This document shows positions 53,409 through 61,956 of a stretch of 64,000 nucleotides of DNA, piece after piece. Both the position numbers and the translations under genes were made by a program. Location of the stretch: assembly GCF_900107545.1 (NCBI RefSeq), contig NZ_FNQZ01000008.1, forward strand, positions 62,001 through 126,000, in the 5' to 3' direction. This DNA comes from Pseudobutyrivibrio sp. ACV-2. Its GTDB lineage: Bacteria; Bacillota; Clostridia; Lachnospirales; Lachnospiraceae. Under the pieces are notes generated by a model. That model was not told the DNA's origin and made no database searches. It worked only from the letters and a program-made list of their open reading frames with translations. The number at the start of each line of letters is the position of its first letter. Positions within the stretch are counted from its first letter, which is position 1.

Positions 53409-56333
53409 ATGTTATCAATCAACATTGCGGACGTTATCGCCGTCCTCAAAACAATGATCCCACAGCTGGTAGCTATCGGCGTAGGACTCGTTCTCGCAAT
53501 CATCGTCACAATCGGTGCGATGAAAGCAAAGAAGCCTCTTAAGGGCTTTATCAGAAAGGAAGCATGGATTGCTTTCGCACTTGTAGTAATTATTGCAGCT
53601 AATGCAATTTTACTCGGACCAGTTTACTCAATGGTAAACATGGCAATGGGTGGTGGCACAATTTCAGATGAAGCCATCGACGAGGCAAAGGCACTTTGTA
53701 CAGAAATCGCTGAGGAAGGTATTGTACTTCTTAAGAACGATGACAAAGAGCTTCCACTTGCAGAAGGTTCAAAGGTTAATGTATTTGGTTGGTCTTCAAC
53801 AAATCCTATCTACGGTGGTACAGGTTCAGGTGCACTTTCAGATGCATACCCAACAGTAGACTTCCTTACAGGTCTTACTGATGCAGGCATCGAGTACAAC
53901 CAGGATCTTGTGGATTTCTACAAGGGTTGGAGAGATGCAAGACCTACAGTAGGTATGATGGGACAGGATTGGACAATCCCTGAACCAAAGGTTTCAGAGT
54001 ACTCAGATAAGATTGCAGCTGCAAAGGATTATTCTGATACAGCTATTTTCTTCATCGCACGTTCAGGTGGTGAAGGTGCCGATCTTCCAATGAGCTATGA
54101 TGGCAAGGATACATTCTCTACAGAGGGTATGTTCGGTGCTTCTGGTGTTCGTTACTCTGATCAGGCAGATGATTTAGATGCATCTAAGTCATATCTTGAG
54201 CTTTCAAACAGAGAGCAGGCACTTCTTGATGAAGTTACAGCAAACTTCGATAAGGTTATCGTAGTAGTAAACTCAGCTAACGCTATGGAGCTTGGCTTTG
54301 TAAATGAGTATCCACAGATTAAGTCAGTTCTTTACTGCCCAGGTACAGGCCAGACAGGTTTTGATGGTCTTGGTGAAATCCTCGCAGGTAAGGTTAACCC
54401 TTCAGGTAAGACAGCTGATACATTTGTAGCAGATCTTACAGCAACACCTACATACAACAACTTTGGTGATTTCGATTACACAAACGTTGAAAAATTCGGG
54501 TTTGACAATATGTTTGCAGAGGGTGGCAAGGCTTACCCTACATTTGTAAACTATGTAGAAGGTATCTATGTAGGATACAAGTACTATGAGACAGCATTTG
54601 CAGAAGCAGAAGCTGGCAACATGGAGTTTGATTACGACTCACAGGTTCTTTATCCATTTGGTTATGGACTTTCATATACATCTTTCTCACAGGAGATGGG
54701 TACTATCACAAATGATGGTAAGACAGTATCATTTGACGTAACAGTTACAAATACTGGCGATGTTGCTGGTAAGGACGTTGTAGAAGTTTACTACAACCCA
54801 CCATACACAAACGGTGGTATTGAAAAGTCAGCTGCAAACTTAATCCAGTTCGCAAAGACTTCTATGCTTGAGCCAGGTGCTTCTGAGACAGTTTCTATTT
54901 CATTTGCACTTGAGGATATGGCTTCATATGACACATACGGCGAAGGCTGCTATGTACTTGAAGCTGGTGATTATGAGATTTCTATCAACTCAGATTCACA
55001 CAACAAGATTTCTACAGACACAGTAAATGTTGCATCTACAGTAGTTTACGATGATTCAAACAAGCGTGATTCTGATCAGGTTGCAGCAACAAATCAGTTC
55101 CAGTTTGCAGAGGGTGATTTAACATACCTTTCACGTGCAGATGGATTTGCAAATTATGCAGAAGCAACAGCAGCTCCAACAAGCTATGAGATGTCTGCTG
55201 AGGTTGAGGCTACATACTTCAACGAAACAAACTATGACCCTACAGTTTATAACAATGATGCAGATGAAATGCCTACAACAGAGGCAAAGAATGGTATCGA
55301 GCTTAAGGAACTTAGAGGTTTAGATTACGACGATCCTAAGTGGGATGAACTCCTTGATGAGATGAGTGTTGCTGATATGAATACACTTATCGAGCTTGGT
55401 GGATATGAGACTTCAGCAGTTGAGTCAATCGGTAAGGTTATGACTTATGACTGTGATGGTCCTGCTTCAATCAACAACAACTTTACAGGACAGGGTTCTA
55501 TCGGATTCCCAGCAGCAGTTATGATTGCCTGCACATGGAACAAGGATATTGCTCTTGCATTTGGTCAGTCAATCGGCCGCATGGCAAACGATATGGACGT
55601 ATCAGGATGGTATGCTCCAGCAACAAACACTCACAGATCTGCATTTGCAGGACGTAACTTCGAGTACTACTCAGAGGATGGCGTACTTGCAGGTTGGATG
55701 TGCGCTAACGCTGTAAATGGTGCTAGAGAGTGGGGCGTATACGCATACGTTAAGCACTTTGCTACAAACGATCAGGAAACAAACAGAACAAACTTCCTTT
55801 GCACATGGTTAAATGAGCAGTCAATGCGTGAGATTTATCTCAAGTCATTCGAAATCACATTCAAGAACTCTAACCCAGGTGCAACAATGGTAGCATTCAA
55901 TAACATTGGTACTATTCCAGCAGAAGCTTGCCCAGAGTTACTTAACACTGTACTTCGTGGCGAGTGGGGATTCAGAGGATTTGCTGAAACAGATTACTTT
56001 GGTGGATACGGATATCAGGATTCTGACCGTATGATCAGAAATGGTTGTGACCTTATGCTTGCAACATACTCTACACCACAGTCAACAGTTACAGATCAGA
56101 CATCTGCAACATCAGTTATCGCTATGAGACAGGCATCAAAGAATATTCTTTACACAGTAGTAAACAGCCGTGCATATGATTCAGATATCAGCGCAGGACT
56201 TCCTACATGGCAGAAGCTTCTTTATGCAGCAGATGTACTTCTTGTTGCACTTCTTGCATTCCTTGAGTACAAGGCTGTAAAGTCTTATCTTAAGAAGAGA
56301 AAAGAAATGGAACCAACAGTAGAAGCTGAATAA
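53409..56333 (+). CDS. Membrane-bound GH3 beta-glucosidase with reversed domain order
   Basis: A 974-residue enzyme. Two N-terminal membrane helices (about 14-38, 53-76) precede a GH3 second domain (starts EEGIVLLKNDDKELPL, about 100) and a fibronectin-like domain (LYPFGYGLSYTSFSQ at about 415). The catalytic barrel comes last (about 630-900): YDCDGPASIN, RNFEYYSEDG, VKHFATNDQETNR and nucleophile Asp862 in AETDYFGG. A membrane helix at about 936-956 closes it. The reversed order is documented for Butyrivibrio and Ruminococcus GH3 enzymes. Both ends being in the membrane suggests an outward-facing catalytic body. Element F precedes it. Confidence 0.93.
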   Translation: MLSINIADVIAVLKTMIPQLVAIGVGLVLAIIVTIGAMKAKKPLKGFIRKEAWIAFALVVIIAANAILLGPVYSMVNMAMGGGTISDEAIDEAKALCTEIAEEGIVLLKNDDKELPLAEGSKVNVFGWSSTNPIYGGTGSGALSDAYPTVDFLTGLTDAGIEYNQDLVDFYKGWRDARPTVGMMGQDWTIPEPKVSEYSDKIAAAKDYSDTAIFFIARSGGEGADLPMSYDGKDTFSTEGMFGASGVRYSDQADDLDASKSYLELSNREQALLDEVTANFDKVIVVVNSANAMELGFVNEYPQIKSVLYCPGTGQTGFDGLGEILAGKVNPSGKTADTFVADLTATPTYNNFGDFDYTNVEKFGFDNMFAEGGKAYPTFVNYVEGIYVGYKYYETAFAEAEAGNMEFDYDSQVLYPFGYGLSYTSFSQEMGTITNDGKTVSFDVTVTNTGDVAGKDVVEVYYNPPYTNGGIEKSAANLIQFAKTSMLEPGASETVSISFALEDMASYDTYGEGCYVLEAGDYEISINSDSHNKISTDTVNVASTVVYDDSNKRDSDQVAATNQFQFAEGDLTYLSRADGFANYAEATAAPTSYEMSAEVEATYFNETNYDPTVYNNDADEMPTTEAKNGIELKELRGLDYDDPKWDELLDEMSVADMNTLIELGGYETSAVESIGKVMTYDCDGPASINNNFTGQGSIGFPAAVMIACTWNKDIALAFGQSIGRMANDMDVSGWYAPATNTHRSAFAGRNFEYYSEDGVLAGWMCANAVNGAREWGVYAYVKHFATNDQETNRTNFLCTWLNEQSMREIYLKSFEITFKNSNPGATMVAFNNIGTIPAEACPELLNTVLRGEWGFRGFAETDYFGGYGYQDSDRMIRNGCDLMLATYSTPQSTVTDQTSATSVIAMRQASKNILYTVVNSRAYDSDISAGLPTWQKLLYAADVLLVALLAFLEYKAVKSYLKKRKEMEPTVEAE

Positions 56334-56341
56334 ACAACATG

Positions 56342-56366
56342 AGGGGCTCGCAAGAGCCCCTTTTTT
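56342..56366 (+). terminator. Terminator of the second GH3 gene
   Basis: AGGGGCTC-GCAA-GAGCCCCT then T5. Confidence 0.93.
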
Positions 56367-56411
56367 AAAAAGTCGATTATTGAATAAAAATATAGCATTT
56401 GCTAAAATAAA

Positions 56412-56502
56412 TTAGTTTATAGATAACAATACTTGATATCACTAAAGCGAAGCATTTCAGGTGAATGTTAGTGACATCAATTATTCTTATCAATAAAAAC
56501 TT
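56412..56502 (+). repeat. Long-hairpin element G1, decayed class II copy
   Basis: 22-nt arms (56423-56444, 56469-56490) pair with three mismatches. The loop AAGCGAAGCATTTC...GGTGAATGT is a mutated class II loop. The basal AGTTT/AAACT survives, but the CGTAAC junction and GGACTAA tail are gone. It sits in tandem just upstream of the intact copy G2. Confidence 0.55.
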
Positions 56503-56507
56503 TAGAT

Positions 56508-56606
56508 GAGGTTTGTAGATAACAATGTTTGATATTACTAAAGCGAAGCATTTTAAGCTGAGTGTAGTAATATCAAGCATTGTTATCGTAACAAACCGGA
56601 CTAAGA
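56508..56606 (+). ncRNA. Long-hairpin leader element G2 (class II loop)
   Basis: Basal helix GGTTTGT/ACAAACC (56510-56516, 56591-56597). Junctions AG and CGTA. Perfect 22-bp arms with one T-G pair (56519-56540, 56565-56586). The 24-nt loop AAGCGAAGCATT, two T, AAGCTGAGTG differs from element E only in the two pyrimidines. Tail GGACTAAG. It ends 30 nt before the glycosyltransferase start. Confidence 0.65.
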
Positions 56607-56635
56607 TATTCATAAAATTAAGGAGATAAATTCTT

Positions 56636-57652
56636 ATGAAATTACTTTCGTTTGCTGTACCTTGCTATAATTCAGCAGCGTACATGGAGCATTGCATTGA
56701 AACACTTCTTCATGGTGGTGAAGATGTAGAAATAATCATAGTTGATGATGGTAGTCAAAAGGACAACACAGCTGAAATTGCAGATAGACTTGCGGCAGAG
56801 CATCCAACTATCATAAAGGCCATCCATCAGGAAAACGGCGGCCACGGCCAAGCAGTAAACACAGGACTTAAAAATGCCACAGGTTTATTCTTCAAGGTGG
56901 TAGATTCTGACGACTGGGTAGATGCAGAAGCCTATGACAAGGTTCTAAAGACTCTTCGCCTTTCTGTTGAACATGGCAAAAATCTAGATATGCTTATTTC
57001 AAACTTTGTATATGACAAGGAAGGTGCAACTCATAAAAAGGTAATGTCATATTCAAATCTCCCTGTTAACCAATATTTTACATGGGATGATACAGGACAC
57101 TTCCGAAAGGGACAGTACATTCTGATGCATTCAGTCATCTACCGTACAAAACTCCTTAGAGATTGTGGATTAGAGCTTCCAAAGCACACTTTCTATGTGG
57201 ACAACCTTTATGTTTATTATCCGCTTCCATATGTTAAGACTATGTATTATCTGGATGTTGATTTCTACCGCTATTTTATTGGTAGAGATGATCAGTCTGT
57301 AAATGAAAAGGTTATGATTTCCCGTATTGACCAGCAGATAAGAGTCAACAAACTCATGCTTGAAGCATATGACTACAGAAATATCAAAAATTCACATGTA
57401 AGAAAATACATGTTCAACTATTTAGAGATGATAACAGTTGTTTCCACTGTGCTTCTTATGAAGAGTGGAACTAAGGAGCATCAGCAGAAGCGACGTGATT
57501 TATGGAAATACATCAGAAATTATGACTATTATCTCTATCGTAAGCTTCGTTATGGAATTATGTGTGGAACCACTAACCTTCCAGGTCACGGTGGAAGAGC
57601 AATTTCAATCACTGCATACAAGATTGCACAGAAAGTAGTAGGCTTTAATTAA
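56636..57652 (+). CDS. Family 2 glycosyltransferase
   Basis: A 338-residue GT-A fold enzyme that uses a nucleotide sugar. The N-terminus has SFAVPCYNSAAYMEHCIETL and VEIIIVDDGSQKDNT; the catalytic metal-binding DxD-like motif is VVDSDDWVD at about 91. The acceptor is unknown; cell-surface polysaccharide or lipid-linked sugar is likely given the nearby GtrA-like gene. No membrane helix is obvious. AGGAGAT precedes the ATG. Tandem hairpin elements G1 and G2 fill its leader and a terminator follows. Confidence 0.9.
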   Translation: MKLLSFAVPCYNSAAYMEHCIETLLHGGEDVEIIIVDDGSQKDNTAEIADRLAAEHPTIIKAIHQENGGHGQAVNTGLKNATGLFFKVVDSDDWVDAEAYDKVLKTLRLSVEHGKNLDMLISNFVYDKEGATHKKVMSYSNLPVNQYFTWDDTGHFRKGQYILMHSVIYRTKLLRDCGLELPKHTFYVDNLYVYYPLPYVKTMYYLDVDFYRYFIGRDDQSVNEKVMISRIDQQIRVNKLMLEAYDYRNIKNSHVRKYMFNYLEMITVVSTVLLMKSGTKEHQQKRRDLWKYIRNYDYYLYRKLRYGIMCGTTNLPGHGGRAISITAYKIAQKVVGFN

Positions 57653-57685
57653 TCACCATTTTTAACAAAATAATGAAAAATTTAG

Positions 57686-57727
57686 GGGCTTTAACCGGTA
57701 AAATGGCCGGTTAAAGCCCTTTTTTTG
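57686..57727 (+). terminator. Terminator of the glycosyltransferase gene
   Basis: GGGCTTTAACCGG and CCGGTTAAAGCCC form a perfect 13-bp stem, followed by T7. Confidence 0.95.
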
Positions 57728-57787
57728 CCATGAAAACCAATTTCTTGCCAGTTACTTTATCTTATAGAGATAGTGATTTAGTATAAC

Positions 57788-57819
57788 ATTTGGACACAGT
57801 GAGATATTTTAGTCCAAAT
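57788..57819. promoter_or_regulatory. Inverted repeat upstream of the surface operon
   Basis: ATTTGGAC and GTCCAAAT, 8 bp each, 16 nt apart, just downstream of a TATAAC that could be a -10 box (57782). An operator or a leader hairpin is possible. The -35 region is not convincing. Confidence 0.35.
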
Positions 57820-57859
57820 ATTGTGTAACTAATTGTCTTATGTTAAGGGGGATTTTGGT

Positions 57860-60622
57860 ATGAGGAAACGTTTGCCAAAAATTAATAAGTTAATCGCCTT
57901 GATTCTCGCATTGGTGTTATTCACTTCGTCTTCCGTAGGAGTCTACGCAGAAGGTGATGTCAATATTACCTCAATCGAGAATATTTCTGTGGATACGTCA
58001 TCTGAGGATGCATCAGAAGAAACAAAAGAGCCTTCTGTTAGGGAGAGGAAGGACGCTGATGCGCAGGGAGAATCTGAAGATGAGAGTACTGGAAAAAGTG
58101 AGAAGTCAGTCATTAATGACAAGACTTCTGACTCTACCCAGGATGAAGAAAAGGATAAAAATATAGAAGATAGTTCAGATAAAACCGATGAAGCTACTAC
58201 GGTTACTGAGGATGAAAAAGAAAAAACTTCAAATAAAAACACTTCAAACAATGAAACTGAACTGAAGCATTCTGATGAGCATGAGCTTGAATATCAAAGC
58301 CTGGGAAATGGAAGACACAAGGTAACATGCACCCAGTGCGAAGATTTTGAACCAACTGAAGAGGCTTGTGATTTTGATGAAAATGGTAAATGCAAAGACT
58401 GTGATTTTTATGACGAAACCAAGGATTCTTCAAAAAAGAAGGTTCAAAAGGAAATGACTCTTTCATGTGAATATGAAGGTGTCAGATTTGAGGCCCATAT
58501 TGAAGATGACACCTTTGAGACAGAGGAAGTGTCGCTTGTTGTCGCAGCTGTATCAGAAGATATAGAAAATCTTGTTAAAGAGAATGCTGAAAGTTTAGTA
58601 AGCTCTGGTTATAAAATCGAAGCACAAAATTTCGACATTAGCTTCAAACATGGCGATTCTGTCATTAAACCAAACAAGAAAGTAAAAATAACTGTATCTG
58701 GTTTAAAATTTGCACCAAAGGCTATCTCTCATATTAAAGGTAGCAATGTAGGTGTAGAGCTTGAACAAGGAACTGAGTGGGATATAAACGAAGATGGTTC
58801 TGTGTGGATTTCTTCAGAAGATTTCTCACCATTTATTTTTATTACATATGAGGAAAAGATGGCTGATGTTCCATCAGATGGAATTCTTTATGGTGGAAAT
58901 CCAGAAAATCCAAATAGCCCATATGGTTTCGGTGGTACAGAAGAAAAGCATTTGGACAAGCTTTACCGCTTAAACGAAATTCAGGAAGGTTATTGTGCAG
59001 TAAGGATACTTAGTCACAATAGTGAGCATGATTCATATCCTGTTATCGCTCCATACACTTTACAACAGAATTTATATTTTGTGTATGATCCGGAAGGCGT
59101 CGAGAATTATTCTATTCATTTATATCTAAAAGCACCTGAAAATTATACGATTGCTTCTGTTTGTTTAAAGGGTGGTTCAAATATTACACCTAGTGAAGAC
59201 GGGGCCTATAATATCCCTCTTGAAAAGATATCAGAAGAAAAAAATGTTAATGAAATCGTTGTAAACCTTAAGAAGATTGAAATTAAGTGGGATGACAACA
59301 GTGAGCCTACATATATCAGTGGGGGAACATTAGTAAATTATAAAGATTCAGAGATAGAAGACTCAAAAGGATATATTAGAAAGAACTTTGGAGATGCTTT
59401 TCATTTTAACCAGGGCGATGAGAGAAATCCAGCAAGTAACTATTGCTATTATCGACAGGTATATCAAGGCCTTGCCTCTGATACATACGATCCGGAAGAT
59501 GGAGGATTTAAGCTAGCAAATGGCATTGATATCCTTTTTAAGAATAATTCTGAATACATTAAGGATTATCGCTCAAATGTAGGTATCGAGTTTAAAAAAG
59601 ATGTAGATGGCTACTGGACTTTGGATAGTGATACATCCAGATATGAAATAGTTACAGAAGATGATAAAGATATTTTAAAACAGGTATCAGGAGAAAAATC
59701 CTTTAGACCATTTGGTGATGACGATCATTTTGGAATGATTCTTCCAATTGATTTTACAATTGATGGTGAGGGTAAAAATTCAGATGGCAAGGATACCATT
59801 TTCAAATTTGCAGGTGACGACGATGTATTTGTTTACATCGATGGAAAACTTGTATTGGATTTAGGTGGAATTCATGACTCTGTTAATGGTCAGATTAACT
59901 TTAACACAGGTGATATCCTGATTCAGGGTGATAATGAAAATATTCTTACATCAAGTGTTGATGGTAGCTGTTACAGATTAAAGAATTTAGGTTCAAAAAA
60001 TCTTTACAGTATAGTAGGTCCTAAAAAGTCATTTGTAAGAGATAAGCATCAGCTCACAGTTGTATATTTTGAGAGAGGTGCACATCTTTCAGATTGCAGA
60101 ATTAGCTACAATTTTAACGCTATCAATTTTGTTAAGGATCCAGGATACCTTAACATTGTAAAAACACTTAAGAATTATCAGGCGGAATTTGGAACAGCTG
60201 TGTCTGTGTTTGAAATCCAGTATAGGGATCCAGATGGAACAGCACATAGCTACACATACTCATATGATTTCAATGAGTCTGGAACAAAGGATTCAATATT
60301 GCTTGAATTGCCAGCAGATACCGAAATTACGGTATTTGAGTGTTATTCGGGAGCAAGCTACAGCCTTGAATCTATTAGTACAAAAGACGGAACAGTAACA
60401 GCTAGTGATAAGACGCCAACCGGTAAAGAGGCTGTTATTACTATTGCGGAGGGCGAAACCTCTAAAGTAGAATTTGTTAATAGCTATGATGGACGCACAA
60501 ATTACGGCACTATTAGCATCACAAATGTATTTAAAAAGAATGCAGAAAACATATTTGAATTTTTAAAAAGAGTTTTGGGGTCAACATTTTTAGGAATAGA
60601 ACTTGAGGGAGGTGAGCAGTAA
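57860..60622 (+). CDS. Large secreted protein with fibro-slime/PA14-like domain
   Basis: A 920-residue exported protein; start at the ATG behind AAGGGGGA, not the ATG 27 nt upstream. Signal peptide about 1-32 (SSSVGVYAEG). Residues 33-140 are acidic, Ser/Thr/Glu-rich. A small Cys block (HKVTCTQCEDF...GKCKDCDF, about 155-185) could bind metal. A fibro-slime-like domain (about 510-760) is marked by KFAGDDDVFVYIDGKLVLDL, GGIHDSVNGQINF and HQLTVVYFERGAHLSDC. A beta-rich C-terminal region has no membrane anchor or sorting signal. It may be an adhesin or fibre cap. It overlaps the next gene by one base. Confidence 0.78.
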   Translation: MRKRLPKINKLIALILALVLFTSSSVGVYAEGDVNITSIENISVDTSSEDASEETKEPSVRERKDADAQGESEDESTGKSEKSVINDKTSDSTQDEEKDKNIEDSSDKTDEATTVTEDEKEKTSNKNTSNNETELKHSDEHELEYQSLGNGRHKVTCTQCEDFEPTEEACDFDENGKCKDCDFYDETKDSSKKKVQKEMTLSCEYEGVRFEAHIEDDTFETEEVSLVVAAVSEDIENLVKENAESLVSSGYKIEAQNFDISFKHGDSVIKPNKKVKITVSGLKFAPKAISHIKGSNVGVELEQGTEWDINEDGSVWISSEDFSPFIFITYEEKMADVPSDGILYGGNPENPNSPYGFGGTEEKHLDKLYRLNEIQEGYCAVRILSHNSEHDSYPVIAPYTLQQNLYFVYDPEGVENYSIHLYLKAPENYTIASVCLKGGSNITPSEDGAYNIPLEKISEEKNVNEIVVNLKKIEIKWDDNSEPTYISGGTLVNYKDSEIEDSKGYIRKNFGDAFHFNQGDERNPASNYCYYRQVYQGLASDTYDPEDGGFKLANGIDILFKNNSEYIKDYRSNVGIEFKKDVDGYWTLDSDTSRYEIVTEDDKDILKQVSGEKSFRPFGDDDHFGMILPIDFTIDGEGKNSDGKDTIFKFAGDDDVFVYIDGKLVLDLGGIHDSVNGQINFNTGDILIQGDNENILTSSVDGSCYRLKNLGSKNLYSIVGPKKSFVRDKHQLTVVYFERGAHLSDCRISYNFNAINFVKDPGYLNIVKTLKNYQAEFGTAVSVFEIQYRDPDGTAHSYTYSYDFNESGTKDSILLELPADTEITVFECYSGASYSLESISTKDGTVTASDKTPTGKEAVITIAEGETSKVEFVNSYDGRTNYGTISITNVFKKNAENIFEFLKRVLGSTFLGIELEGGEQ

Positions 60623-61167
60623 TGAATAAAAAAATGATATTTACAGTTGCTGCTTCACTTTTAGTTATTGGAAGTATTGCAGTAAAGCCAGCTATGGCAT
60701 ATTTTACCGATACTCACACAGGTAAAGGTTCGGTTGCCATGACAATGGAAATGGGGGACATGAAAATTGTTCCAGATGAAAATGTTAGTGTAATGACTAA
60801 AAAAATCACTGTTAAAAATACAGGTGATGTTCCGGTTATGGCTAGAGTAAAGGTCTTTGCAGGTAGTACACATGATCTCATATTTAGCTCTGAGGAGTCT
60901 TTAAACTGGAGTGAGAATTCTGATGGGTATTATTACTACAATGCAAAGCTTGAACCAACCATACATTCATCTGAACTGGTTTTAACCATTGATCCTAAAA
61001 ATGAAACTTCAGGTTCATTTAATGTAATCGTGGTAGAAGAAGCAACAAGGGTTCAACCAGATGGAAGCTATGATTGGAACGAAAAGGTTGAATACACAGC
61101 AGAGGCCGAAGTAGTCATCAATGACGATGCAGAGGAAGAAACTACAGATGAAGGAGGTGCTAACTAA
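60622..61167 (+). CDS. TasA/camelysin-like secreted protein
   Basis: A 181-residue protein whose signal region ends PAMAYFTDTHTGKGS, the AYFTD pattern typical of substrates of SipW-type signal peptidases. The mature part has VKNTGDVPVMARVKVFAG and SDGYYYYNAKLEP, resembling TasA-like fibre subunits of Clostridia. The C-terminus is acidic (EEETTDEGG). It shares a base with both neighbours (TAATG at each end), so all are translated together. Fibre formation is inferred. Confidence 0.75.
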   Translation: MNKKMIFTVAASLLVIGSIAVKPAMAYFTDTHTGKGSVAMTMEMGDMKIVPDENVSVMTKKITVKNTGDVPVMARVKVFAGSTHDLIFSSEESLNWSENSDGYYYYNAKLEPTIHSSELVLTIDPKNETSGSFNVIVVEEATRVQPDGSYDWNEKVEYTAEAEVVINDDAEEETTDEGGAN

Positions 61168-61940
61168 TGAAAGTAGATGTTAAAAATCCTTTATTCATTT
61201 TAGCAGCAGGTGTTCTTCTAGTGACAGGCAGTATTGTGGGGGCTACAAAGGCTGCAGATTCAGGTACGCCTAAAGCTCAGGCAGTTACTTTTTCCACCGC
61301 CAACCTTAGTGTAGAGCTGCAGGAAAAGCAATCAGGAAAGTTTGTTACAATCCAGGAGACAAGAAATGCAGATGGTTCTTTGAACCCAAGCGCCCTTGGT
61401 AAGCTGGAATTTACTTCACTAGAAAAAGTAAATGCTGGTGAAGAAATGCCTGATCCTTCTATAACATACGATGAAGAAGTGCAGGTAAAAAATAATGGCG
61501 ATTGCCAGGAGTATATAAGAGTTGTAGTTTATAAAAACTGGATCAATGCTGATAAATCTAAAAATGATGCACTTGATATTTCAAGCGCAAATTTACATTT
61601 AGTTAATCCAAGCGAATGGATAGTGAAGGAATCTGATTCCAAAGAATGTACAACATATTATTTGAAAAAGGCCTTAGATGCTGAAGATACAGCAAAACTG
61701 TTCGATACTATTTCCTTTGATAATAGCATCCTAAATTCAGTTCCAGAGGTGACAACAGAAAAAACGGATAAAGGAACTGTTACAAGAACAAATATTGTAT
61801 ATGAGTACAATGGCAAAATTCTTGAGGTTGAAATGAGAGTTGATGCGGTTCAGACTCATAATGCCAAGGATGCAATTCTAGGGGCATGGGGCGTCGAGCC
61901 TACAATAGATGCTAATGGAATTATCACAGGTATAAATTAG
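61167..61940 (+). CDS. TasA-like secreted protein, second subunit
   Basis: A 257-residue exported protein with a hydrophobic signal (LFILAAGVLLVTGSIVGATKA). The next residues (AVTFSTANLSVELQE) and the block EVQVKNNGDCQEYIRVVVYK match the layout of TasA-like proteins: a beta-sandwich with conserved RVVVYKNW. It lacks the AYFTD cleavage pattern and any membrane anchor. It could be a minor fibre component or an anchor partner. AGGAGG lies within the end of the previous gene. Confidence 0.65.
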   Translation: MKVDVKNPLFILAAGVLLVTGSIVGATKAADSGTPKAQAVTFSTANLSVELQEKQSGKFVTIQETRNADGSLNPSALGKLEFTSLEKVNAGEEMPDPSITYDEEVQVKNNGDCQEYIRVVVYKNWINADKSKNDALDISSANLHLVNPSEWIVKESDSKECTTYYLKKALDAEDTAKLFDTISFDNSILNSVPEVTTEKTDKGTVTRTNIVYEYNGKILEVEMRVDAVQTHNAKDAILGAWGVEPTIDANGIITGIN

Positions 61941-61956
61941 TAAAGGAGAGTAAGGT

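Noticed and set aside
22621-56606. Integron attC sites or IS200/IS605 ends as explanation for the hairpin family
   Set aside because: No RYYYAAC/GTTRRRY boxes, no integrase or transposase gene in the window, and the basal helices vary in sequence, unlike fixed recombination ends.
22621-56606. CRISPR array
   Set aside because: Copies are kilobases apart, palindromic and of variable arm sequence; there are no regularly spaced direct repeats or cas genes.
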